Positions 26,953 to 33,001 of a stretch of DNA of 33,001 nt are shown one piece after another. Numbering within the stretch: the stretch's first letter is position 1; every line of letters begins with the position of its first letter. The position numbers and the translations under genes were made by a program. Source of the stretch: Parvularcula sp964556115 (GTDB lineage Bacteria; Pseudomonadota; Alphaproteobacteria; Caulobacterales; Parvularculaceae). Below the pieces are notes generated by a model that was given only the letters and a program-made list of their open reading frames with translations, had not been told where the DNA came from and did not search any database. Location of the stretch: positions 1-33,001 of the forward strand of contig CAZKVC010000020.1 in the NCBI GenBank assembly GCA_964556115.1, written 5' to 3'.

Positions 26953-27009
26953 GAGGCAACTGCTCGAAGGGACTGGACAAGTCGGCACTGCAGGTTTTCC
27001 ATCCATCCC

Positions 27010-28326
27010 ATGAAACGTTTCATGACCGCCCTGGCCACCGCCGCGACCGTGCTCGCGCCGCAGGCCTTCGCCGAGACCTACACTGTCATCCGTACTGACC
27101 GCCTGGTGGCCGTCCCCGGTGAGGGCAGCCCCCGCGAGGCAACACTTCTCATCAAGGACAACATCATTGCTGACATTCGCGGCGGCATGGTCGCGGACGA
27201 CGCGCTCGAGTCCGAGGGGCACACGGTCGAGGCGAGCTACGATCTCGAGGGCCACACGGTCCTTCCCGGGTTCATTGACGGCCATGTCCACATCACCAGC
27301 GAGAACAATCCCAAGGGCCGGCTGCAGAATGTCGAGCTGTCGTCTTCCGACCGGGCGATGCTGGGCGCGGAGCATGCGCGCCGTACCCTGATGGCCGGGT
27401 TCACCACGGTACGTGATGTCGGCGGTGACGCCGAAGCTGTCCGTGCCCTGCGCACCGCTGCAGAGAACAACTTCGTGCCGAGCCCGCGGATCGTCGTGAG
27501 CAGCACGGTCGGGATCACCGGCGGTCACTCTGACGGCAGTCAAGGCTATATCGACGAGATCGCCCGGATGAATAACACCGAGCGCATGTGCAACGGCGCA
27601 GATGATTGCCGCCGGGCGGTGCGCTGGGTGATCTCGCGCGGCGCGGACAGCATCAAGATCGCCGCGACAGGTGGCGTGCTGTCGAACACCGCCACCGGCG
27701 TTGAGCAGCAGATGATGGATGACGAACTCACCTCGGTCGTCGAGGCGGCGCAGGCCTACGGCCGAACCGTGACCGCGCACGCGCATGGCAAACAGGGGAT
27801 CGAGGCTGCCCTGAAGGCCGGCGTCCGGACGATCGAGCACGGGACCTATGGGGATGCCGAGAGCTTCCGGCTCTACAAGCGCAATGACGCATTCCTCGTG
27901 CCGACGATCCTCGCCGGTGAGACGGTGACCGAATGGGCGGCTGACAACACCAGCTTCCTGACCCCGCCGCAGCGTGAGAAGGCCGCGACCGTCGGTCCAC
28001 AAATCAAGGACATGGTCGGCCGGGCGCACAAGGCCGGCGTGAAGATCGCCTTCGGCACCGATAGCGGCGTCTCCCGTCACGGCGAGAATGCGCGGGAGTT
28101 CGGCCTGATGGTCGAGGCGGGCATGTCCCCCACCGAAGCGATCCGCGCAGCCACCGTGATCGGCGCGGAGAATATCGGCATGTCCGGCAAGATCGGGACC
28201 CTGCAGAAGGGCAAGTTGGCCGATATCGTCGCGATTGAAGGCGACCCGATGGAGGATGTCGAGCTCCTCGAGACCTCGGTCGCCTTTGTCATGAAGGACG
28301 GCAAGGCGCACAAGACGCCACGCTAA
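27010..28326 (+). CDS. Exported metal-dependent amidohydrolase (Xaa-Pro/Xaa-Arg dipeptidase-like)
   Basis: A 438-residue member of the amidohydrolase superfamily, in the group related to imidazolonepropionase and to the amidohydrolase-type dipeptidases described from Caulobacter. The frame extends upstream through the rplQ terminator, but ATG 27010 gives a clear Sec signal peptide, MKRFMTALATAATVLAPQAFA, cleaved before Glu22. Metal and catalytic residues are all present. They are HVH in GFIDGHVH (His92, His94), the probably carboxylated Lys216 in SIKIAATGG, His257/His259 in TAHAHG, His277 in TIEHG and Asp351 in FGTDSG. The pattern suggests a binuclear zinc hydrolase acting in the periplasm on dipeptides or similar amides. 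The exact substrate is inference. It follows the rplQ terminator, so it likely has its own promoter, which I could not place. It converges on the next gene with 6 bases between. Confidence 0.85.
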   Translation: MKRFMTALATAATVLAPQAFAETYTVIRTDRLVAVPGEGSPREATLLIKDNIIADIRGGMVADDALESEGHTVEASYDLEGHTVLPGFIDGHVHITSENNPKGRLQNVELSSSDRAMLGAEHARRTLMAGFTTVRDVGGDAEAVRALRTAAENNFVPSPRIVVSSTVGITGGHSDGSQGYIDEIARMNNTERMCNGADDCRRAVRWVISRGADSIKIAATGGVLSNTATGVEQQMMDDELTSVVEAAQAYGRTVTAHAHGKQGIEAALKAGVRTIEHGTYGDAESFRLYKRNDAFLVPTILAGETVTEWAADNTSFLTPPQREKAATVGPQIKDMVGRAHKAGVKIAFGTDSGVSRHGENAREFGLMVEAGMSPTEAIRAATVIGAENIGMSGKIGTLQKGKLADIVAIEGDPMEDVELLETSVAFVMKDGKAHKTPR

Positions 28327-28332
28327 CACTCC

Positions 28333-28839
28333 TCAGGCAAGAAGGGCGTCGGTGCGGCGGTTGGCTTCGGCCTTCGTAGCAGCGTTGCCCAGCTCTGCCG
28401 CTTCGGCGATCCATCCGGCGAGGCTCCGGCGTTCGTCATCGGTAAGGGCGGCGCGCAGGCGCTCGGTAAGCAGGCGAAAGCTCCTCTCGCGCGGAGGGTT
28501 CTGCCCGGCGAGGTCTTCGGCGGCTTCGCAGGCTTGTTTCGCCCGGGCGGGCTCGACCACTTGTGCCAGCCGGGTTTCGATCATCGGCCGCGCGTCGGCC
28601 CAGATATCGTCGCCGAGCGTGATCCTCGCCAGAAGCGCGGCCGCATCCACCGGGTCGGTGATGCGTGCGACAGCGCCAAGTTCCGGCGAGGCTGCATCGC
28701 CCTGACCAAACCGCGCCGCCGCATCAATCACCGTGCCCTCCTGTCGGGGGCTATCAGGGCGGCGCGGCCTGGAGCGGATGAGCCAGAAGCCGATGGCGAT
28801 GAGGACGAGAGCAACAAGAACAGCCTGCATGGTTCCCAT
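28333..28839 (-). CDS. Hypothetical protein with one N-terminal membrane anchor
   Basis: I do not recognise this 168-residue protein. It begins with a short hydrophobic helix (residues about 5-21, MQAVLVALVLIAIGFWLI) followed at once by RSRPRRP, which predicts a single-pass protein with its body in the cytoplasm. The rest is Ala-, Arg- and Glu-rich and looks alpha-helical, with many pairs of small and acidic residues (for example CEAAEDLAGQ and RRSLAGWIAEAAELG), and might be a helical repeat or coiled interaction domain. Start choice is uncertain: Met1 (28839) lacks a clear ribosome site, while Met4 (28830) has GGGA just upstream. Third positions are GC-rich like the neighbours. A good promoter candidate lies upstream at 28899-28925. 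Confidence 0.65.
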   Translation of the reverse strand: MGTMQAVLVALVLIAIGFWLIRSRPRRPDSPRQEGTVIDAAARFGQGDAASPELGAVARITDPVDAAALLARITLGDDIWADARPMIETRLAQVVEPARAKQACEAAEDLAGQNPPRERSFRLLTERLRAALTDDERRSLAGWIAEAAELGNAATKAEANRRTDALLA

Positions 28840-28898
28840 CTAATGCGGGCGAGGTGCCCGGTCGAGAATAGTAGGGTTCCAATCGAGGATTGCGAGGG

Positions 28899-28925
28899 GG
28901 TGTAGAGGCGACGATTGCCAGTCAA
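28899..28925 (-). promoter_or_regulatory. Candidate promoter of the membrane-anchored hypothetical gene
   Basis: On the minus strand TTGACTG (28925-28919) is followed after 12 bases by TCTACACC (28906-28899), matching the alphaproteobacterial housekeeping pattern well. It would give a leader of about 50 bases to the start at 28839. Confidence 0.5.
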
Positions 28926-29472
28926 GCGAGACATCGATCGCTTTGGCCCGGGCAACCGGGCCGTTCGCCTTTGTACGAACCCCACCTTCGACCGTTCTCG
29001 TTCGGATCTGACGGCGCGCATCTCCGCTCGTATGGGTTTCTCGGGTTAGCCGGCCGCCTAAGCGCGCAACAGGCTGCAGAGGCAACGCTCGGGCTGCTTA
29101 CGCGCAGGGGTGATCCGCGGCGCGCATTGCGACCGTGAAGAAGGGACCGCCCTGCGGCTCACCGCAGCGTTGGGTCTTTTGTACTAAGCCGCGGTGCAAA
29201 GGCTCCCACGCCTTCGCCGCAGGGCGTCTCCGGCTCTCACACGCATGGAACGGCCAATCCCTAGCTCACGCCCCATACGGACCATCAGAGCGGAGGAGCG
29301 GCACCCCTCCGCCTACGGAGATCCGAAGAGCAGCAGGCCTCGAGCCGACGGTACCGGGAGGCCCTTCCTCCTGCTGCGTGGGGGTAGGGTAGCGTCTTTC
29401 TGCGGAGCGGGGACAAGTCGGGCGAAACGCGGATCACCTGCGGTATTCCGCCCTTCGGGTTCGCAATTTCCA
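28926..29472. other. Non-coding stretch with several inverted repeats
   Basis: No convincing gene is present; frames here have weak third-position GC bias and compositions rich in Gly, Pro, Arg, Ser and Cys. It does contain several perfect short inverted repeats: GGCCCGG/CCGGGCC around GCAA (28945-28962), CTGCGG/CCGCAG around CTCA (29152-29167), and CGGAGG/CCTCCG (29291-29296 and 29306-29311) competing with CTCCG/CGGAG around CCTA (29307-29320). The longest is GCAGCAGG/CCTGCTGC (29330-29337 and 29370-29377), enclosing GCCTC/GAGGC. A structured RNA is possible. I found no conserved motif of RNase P RNA, tmRNA, SRP RNA or 6S RNA, and no terminator on either strand. Confidence 0.35.
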
Positions 29473-29568
29473 CTGTCATTCCGGGGCGCTCGGCAGAGCG
29501 AGCCTGGAACCCGTACCGTACCGAGCATGGGGCCCGGACATGCTCTTGCGAGCATTCCGGGATGACAG
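29473..29568. repeat. Composite palindromic intergenic repeat
   Basis: CTGTCATTCCGG (29473-29484) and CCGGGATGACAG (29557-29568) form a 12-base terminal inverted repeat with one G-T pair. Inside are two smaller hairpins, CGCTC/GAGCG around GGCA (29487-29500) and ATGCTC/GAGCAT around TTGC (29540-29555). Elements with a TGTCATTCCGG-type border are a familiar sort of dispersed palindromic repeat in alphaproteobacterial intergenic DNA. Other copies in this genome cannot be checked here. Confidence 0.65.
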
Positions 29569-29569
29569 G

Positions 29570-29605
29570 CCGTAGGGCGGAACGTGCCAGCGATCCGTCC
29601 TACGG
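29570..29605. repeat. Inverted repeat between the palindromic element and the DUF2855 stop
   Basis: CCGTAGGGCGGA (29570-29581) and TCCGTCCTACGG (29594-29605) pair over 12 bases with one G-T pair, loop ACGTGCCAGCGA. It lies 17 bases downstream of the DUF2855 stop on the minus strand. Without a following T tract it is not a standard terminator, but it could stabilise or end that message, or belong to the neighbouring repeat. Confidence 0.5.
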
Positions 29606-29622
29606 TGCGTCTGACAAACACC

Positions 29623-30708
29623 TCAGCCAGCGCGCCAGTCGATCAGGATGCCCCGGTCCGCCGGAACCTCGCCCTCGACCATCTTTGTCCAGACTTTACG
29701 GATGGCGTCTCCGCCCGTGTGGGTTTCAAAGGTCAGTTGGTCGCCAAGTTCGTCCGTCATCTGCAGCCATGCCTCCAGCGCGCGGTTCATGAAGACGCCG
29801 GAGCCGAGTTCCGCATCGCGCTTCTGGATCTGGGCGGGGGCAAAGAACATGGTCGGTTTGGCGCCGGGCAGGGATGCCTGCTGCCGAGGTGCCTCCCAAT
29901 GCGTTGCCCCGACGATGGAGCTGACCTTGACGTTCTCGCCGAAGGTCTCGTGCACCGCGGTGATGATCTCGGCATTGCCGGACATGTCGATGAAAGCGGT
30001 CGGCTTGTCCGCGCCAAGATCACGCACGGCATCGTAACCGATCACTTCGTCGAACATATTCAGTCCCCGTACGAATTCAGCGCGGGAGGAGGAGGTGACG
30101 CCGATCCTGCCCATGCCGGGCCTGACCATGCCGACCGCCGCGCCGGTTCCAAAGCCGGTTTTCGAAGAGGCGCTCGTCACGACCACCTGCTCCGCGCCGA
30201 AGAACCCGTTATCATCCAGCCAGTCGGCGATGATATAGGACGTGGCGAAGAGCGGGAACAGGACGGCCCGGGCCTCTTCGCGCGCCTTCAGCGCTTCGGG
30301 TTCTTCCGCTGTCAGACGATAGGCGTTGTAGGCCGCAGGCAGGCTCGCCCGGTGGGCGCTGGTGTCGAACACCGCCCCGCCCGTGCGTTTGGGAGCGATG
30401 ATCATGTGACTGGCCATGGGGAAATAGCCGTAGAGGCGCTCGCCCTCCGCCAGATCGGCGCTGTTGCTTTTCGTGACGCGACCAAAGCCCCAGACCGGAA
30501 TGATTCCCGTCTCAGGTGCGTCTGGTGTCGGGAAGAACTGCCAGTACCCGATCTGCTCGCCGACAAGGCCGTAGGTAACATTGTTCGCGGTCAGGCCACA
30601 GCGCTCGACCTCGATCAGCGCTTCGCCCTCGGCGAGATCGGGCAGGGGGCGCTCGGCCAGATCGGCCCGGGTAAGGTCAGTCCGGCGCACTCTCAATTCG
30701 CGGATCAT
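29623..30708 (-). CDS. DUF2855 family protein (medium-chain dehydrogenase-like fold)
   Basis: A 361-residue protein of the DUF2855 family, which has no established reaction. The layout resembles a medium-chain dehydrogenase/reductase. An N-terminal GroES-like part has PLPDLAEGEALIEVERCGLT, ANNVTYGLVGEQIGYWQFFP and IIPVWGFGRVTKSNS. The middle part is Rossmann-like, with AEQVVVTSASSKTGFGTGAA in the place of the nucleotide-binding loop and later TAFIDMSGNAEIITAVHETF. Zinc-binding cysteines are absent, so a zinc alcohol dehydrogenase is unlikely. Start ATG 30708 has AAAGG about 6 bases upstream. It lies 89 bases downstream of uvrA on the same strand and could be read through from it. Confidence 0.8.
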   Translation of the reverse strand: MIRELRVRRTDLTRADLAERPLPDLAEGEALIEVERCGLTANNVTYGLVGEQIGYWQFFPTPDAPETGIIPVWGFGRVTKSNSADLAEGERLYGYFPMASHMIIAPKRTGGAVFDTSAHRASLPAAYNAYRLTAEEPEALKAREEARAVLFPLFATSYIIADWLDDNGFFGAEQVVVTSASSKTGFGTGAAVGMVRPGMGRIGVTSSSRAEFVRGLNMFDEVIGYDAVRDLGADKPTAFIDMSGNAEIITAVHETFGENVKVSSIVGATHWEAPRQQASLPGAKPTMFFAPAQIQKRDAELGSGVFMNRALEAWLQMTDELGDQLTFETHTGGDAIRKVWTKMVEGEVPADRGILIDWRAG

Positions 30709-30780
30709 GGCAGGTGCCTTTCGCAGTCAGCTCGCTTCCGGCGCCCTGCCTAGGGGAAAGCGCCCCGTCCGGCCAAGCAT

Positions 30781-30798
30781 GCTGGTCAGTGCACCAGC
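30781..30798. other. Small hairpin at the uvrA stop
   Basis: GCTGGT (30781-30786) pairs perfectly with ACCAGC (30793-30798) around CAGTGC, touching the uvrA stop codon. On the minus strand no T tract follows. The 89 bases between uvrA and the DUF2855 gene therefore hold no convincing terminator, which leaves co-transcription possible. Confidence 0.3.
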
Positions 30799-33001
30799 TA
30801 GGCCGCCTTTTTCTTGCGGCTGCGCGATTTCCTGCTTTTTGTGCCTGAGGCGGCGCGGCTGTCATGGCGGGCGAGAACGTCTCTCAGGAACTGGCCGGTG
30901 TAGCTCCGTTCCACTTCGGCCACCTCTTCGGGGGTGCCGACCGCCACGATCTCTCCGCCGCCATCGCCGCCCTCGGGACCGAGGTCGATGATCCAGTCGG
31001 CCTGTTTGATGACGTCGAGATTGTGCTCGATGATGACCACGGTGTTGCCGGCATCGGCGAGCTCCTGGATCACTTCCATCAGCTTACGGACATCCTCGAA
31101 GTGAAGGCCCGTGGTCGGCTCATCGAGGATGTAGAGCGTGCGGCCGGTTGCGACCTTGGAGAGCTCCTTGGCGAGCTTCACCCGCTGCGCCTCGCCGCCC
31201 GACAGGGTCGTCGCCTGCTGGCCGACCTTGATATAGCCGAGGCCGACGCGGTTGAGGGTCGCCATCTTGTTGCGGATCGACGGCACCGCCTTGAAGAATT
31301 CCGCCGCCTCCTCGACCGTCATGTCGAGGACGTCGGCGATGGATTTGTCCTTGAACTTCACTTCCAGGGTTTCGCGGTTGTAGCGTTTGCCGTGGCAGAC
31401 ATCGCAGGTGACGTAGACGTCGGGCAGGAAGTGCATTTCGATCTTGATGACGCCGTCGCCCTGGCAAGCTTCGCACCGGCCACCCTTCACGTTGAAGCTG
31501 AACCGGCCGGGCTTGTAGCCCCGCGCCTTGGACTCAGGCAGGCCGGAGAACCATTCGCGGATCGGGCCGAAGGCGCCGGTATAGGTCGCGGGGTTCGAGC
31601 GCGGTGTGCGGCCGATGGGTGACTGGTCGATGTCGATGACCTTGTCGAGCTGTTCAAGGCCGAGGATGCGGTCATGCTTTCCGGGCACGGACTTCGCGTT
31701 CATCAGCTTGCGCGAAGCCGCCTTGTAAAGGGTCTCGATGGTCAGCGTGGATTTGCCGCCGCCCGACACGCCCGTGACGCAGGTGAGAAGCCCGATGGGA
31801 AACTCGGCATCGACATTCTGAAGGTTGTTGGTCGAAGCACCTTCGACACGAACGACCTGTTCAGGGTCGAAGACCCGGCGTTCGTCCGGAACCGGAACTT
31901 CGCGCCGGCCCGCCAGGTAGTCGCCGGTGATCGAGCCTTTGTCCGCCTCGATATCGGCAGGCGTGCCAAAGGAGACGACCTCGCCGCCATGAACCCCCGC
32001 GCCGGGACCGATGTCGAGAACATGGTCGGCGGTGCGGATCGCGTCCTCGTCATGCTCGACGACGATCACGGTGTTGCCGAGATCGCGAAGACCCCGAAGG
32101 CTTTCGAGGAGCCGTTCATTGTCCCGCTGGTGAAGCCCGATCGAGGGCTCGTCGAGAACGTAGAGCACCCCCGTCAGGCCAGAGCCGATCTGGCTGGCAA
32201 GCCGGATGCGCTGGCTTTCCCCGCCGGAGAGGGTGCCGGAGGAACGGCTGAGCTGGAGATAGCCGAGACCGACATTGTTGAGGAAGTGAAGCCTGTCGCG
32301 GATTTCCTTCAGGATACGGACGGCAATCGTCTGTTCCTTGTCCGAAAGCTGGGCATCGAGATCACGGAACCACTTGTCCGCATCCCGGATCGCAAGGCCG
32401 GAAATCTCGGAGATCGGCTCCGCACCGACCTTCACGGCCAGGGCTTCGGGCTTCAGGCGCGCGCCGCCGCAGCTGTCGCAAGGGTGGACGGACTGAAACT
32501 TCTCCATCTCCTCGCGCACCCATGAGCTGTCGGTCTCGCGCCAGCGCCGCTCGAGATTGGGGATCACCCCCTCGAAGGTCTTGGTGGTCTCGTAGCGGCG
32601 CAGCCCATCATCATAGACGAAGGTCACTTTCTCCCGCCCGGTACCGAAGAGGATCGTCTTGCGCTGAGCGTCCGTCAGCTTGCGCCAGGGCGTCTCGACA
32701 TTGAAGCCGTATTTCCGGCCGAGCGCCTCGAGGGTCTGGGTGTAGTAGGGTGACTGGGACTTCGACCAGGCGGCGATGGCGCCTTTGCGCAGGTTGATGT
32801 CGTGATCGGGTACCACGAGATCGGGATCGAAGAACACGGATGTTCCGAGCCCGTCGCAGGTCGGGCAGGCGCCCTGGGGCGAGTTGAACGAGAAGAGGCG
32901 CGGCTCGATCTCTTCGATGGTGAAGCCGGAAACCGGGCAGGCGAACTTCGCCGAGAAGGTGATCTTCTTCGGCTCTTCGTCGCCGCGCGGCGCGCTTTCG
33001 G
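30798..33001 (-). CDS. uvrA: Excinuclease ABC subunit A (5' end outside window)
   Basis: DNA damage-recognition ATPase of nucleotide excision repair. About 733 residues are inside the window; the frame stays open to base 33001, so about 230 N-terminal residues, including the first Walker A, are missing. The ATG at 32837 is internal. In order from the N-terminal side: the UvrB/insertion region with FACPVSGFTIEEIEPRLFSF and GACPTCDGLG, the first ABC signature (GTLSGGESQRIRLASQIGSG) with VLDEPSIGLHQRDN, the second Walker A (GVSGGGKSTL), the C-terminal zinc finger (CEACQGDG followed by CDVCHGKRYN), and the second signature (TLSGGEAQRVKLAKELS) with ILDEPTTGLHFEDV. It ends in a Lys/Arg-rich tail. 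The first zinc module reads CPVS rather than CPxC, see findings. Confidence 0.98.
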   Translation of the reverse strand, partial: ESAPRGDEEPKKITFSAKFACPVSGFTIEEIEPRLFSFNSPQGACPTCDGLGTSVFFDPDLVVPDHDINLRKGAIAAWSKSQSPYYTQTLEALGRKYGFNVETPWRKLTDAQRKTILFGTGREKVTFVYDDGLRRYETTKTFEGVIPNLERRWRETDSSWVREEMEKFQSVHPCDSCGGARLKPEALAVKVGAEPISEISGLAIRDADKWFRDLDAQLSDKEQTIAVRILKEIRDRLHFLNNVGLGYLQLSRSSGTLSGGESQRIRLASQIGSGLTGVLYVLDEPSIGLHQRDNERLLESLRGLRDLGNTVIVVEHDEDAIRTADHVLDIGPGAGVHGGEVVSFGTPADIEADKGSITGDYLAGRREVPVPDERRVFDPEQVVRVEGASTNNLQNVDAEFPIGLLTCVTGVSGGGKSTLTIETLYKAASRKLMNAKSVPGKHDRILGLEQLDKVIDIDQSPIGRTPRSNPATYTGAFGPIREWFSGLPESKARGYKPGRFSFNVKGGRCEACQGDGVIKIEMHFLPDVYVTCDVCHGKRYNRETLEVKFKDKSIADVLDMTVEEAAEFFKAVPSIRNKMATLNRVGLGYIKVGQQATTLSGGEAQRVKLAKELSKVATGRTLYILDEPTTGLHFEDVRKLMEVIQELADAGNTVVIIEHNLDVIKQADWIIDLGPEGGDGGGEIVAVGTPEEVAEVERSYTGQFLRDVLARHDSRAASGTKSRKSRSRKKKAA

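Noticed and set aside
26635..28329. 564-codon minus-strand frame across rplQ and the amidohydrolase
   Set aside because: It runs antisense through rplQ, a strong terminator and the amidohydrolase, and shows no recognisable domain; both sense genes are well supported.
28890..29392. Two plus-strand frames as real genes
   Set aside because: Weak third-position bias, compositions rich in Gly/Pro/Arg/Ser/Cys, no ribosome site of note and no recognised family. Kept only as a finding to check.
28840..29622. Known structural RNAs (tmRNA, RNase P RNA, SRP RNA, 6S RNA) in the long gap
   Set aside because: I looked on both strands for their conserved motifs (tag-frame ANDN-type coding, GAGGAAAGTCC, GGAAGCAGC and similar) and saw none.
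29584..30753. 389-codon plus-strand frame opposite the DUF2855 gene
   Set aside because: Shadow of the minus-strand DUF2855 gene, whose family match is clear; the plus frame also reads through the 29570-29605 inverted repeat.

Overview
The window is a GC-rich bacterial chromosome segment, almost certainly from an alphaproteobacterium. Four things point there. First, the merged str-S10-spc-alpha ribosomal gene order has no rpsD between rpsK and rpoA and no rpmJ after secY. Second, adenylate kinase is the short form and its start overlaps the end of secY. Third, the candidate promoters look like the Caulobacter housekeeping type (TTGAC, then a CTA-containing -10 after 12 to 14 bases). Fourth, the UvrA and RpoA sequences have an alphaproteobacterial flavour. 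I cannot name the genus from sequence alone.

Layout. Bases 1-4031 carry the 3' part of rpoC (RNA polymerase beta'), closed by a strong terminator. Bases 4141-7041 hold a convergent pair of cell-surface genes, a family 2 glycosyltransferase and an OafA-type membrane acyltransferase with an SGNH domain. They sit between rpoC and rpsL, which are usually close neighbours. From 7358 to 26900 runs the ribosomal and translation block: rpsL-rpsG-lipoprotein-fusA-tuf; then, after a terminator, rpsJ-rplC-rplD-rplW-rplB-rpsS-rplV-rpsC-rplP-rpmC-rpsQ; then rplN-rplX-rplE-rpsN-rpsH-rplF-rplR-rpsE-rpmD-rplO-ABM-like gene-secY-adk; then, behind its own candidate promoter, rpsM-rpsK-rpoA-rplQ and a strong terminator. 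Most genes in the block touch or overlap, the mark of translational coupling. Bases 27010-28326 encode an exported metal-dependent amidohydrolase, converging on a small membrane-anchored hypothetical (28333-28839, minus). A 783-base gap with palindromic repeats follows, then a DUF2855 gene and the 3' part of uvrA, both on the minus strand.

Function. The core genes build the ribosome (S12, S7, S10, S19, S3, S17, S14, S8, S5, S13, S11; L3, L4, L23, L2, L22, L16, L29, L14, L24, L5, L6, L18, L30, L15, L17). Others drive elongation (EF-G, EF-Tu), make RNA polymerase (alpha, beta'), insert membrane proteins (SecY) and balance adenylate pools (Adk). No phage, transposase, CRISPR array, tRNA or rRNA gene was seen, and I did not find a clearly new defence or biosynthetic system. 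The unusual points are accessory genes embedded in this conserved block (the surface-sugar pair, a predicted lipoprotein between rpsG and fusA, and an ABM-fold protein between rplO and secY), lineage-type tails on L3, L29 and L30, and several hairpin-rich junctions that could partition or tune the superoperon.
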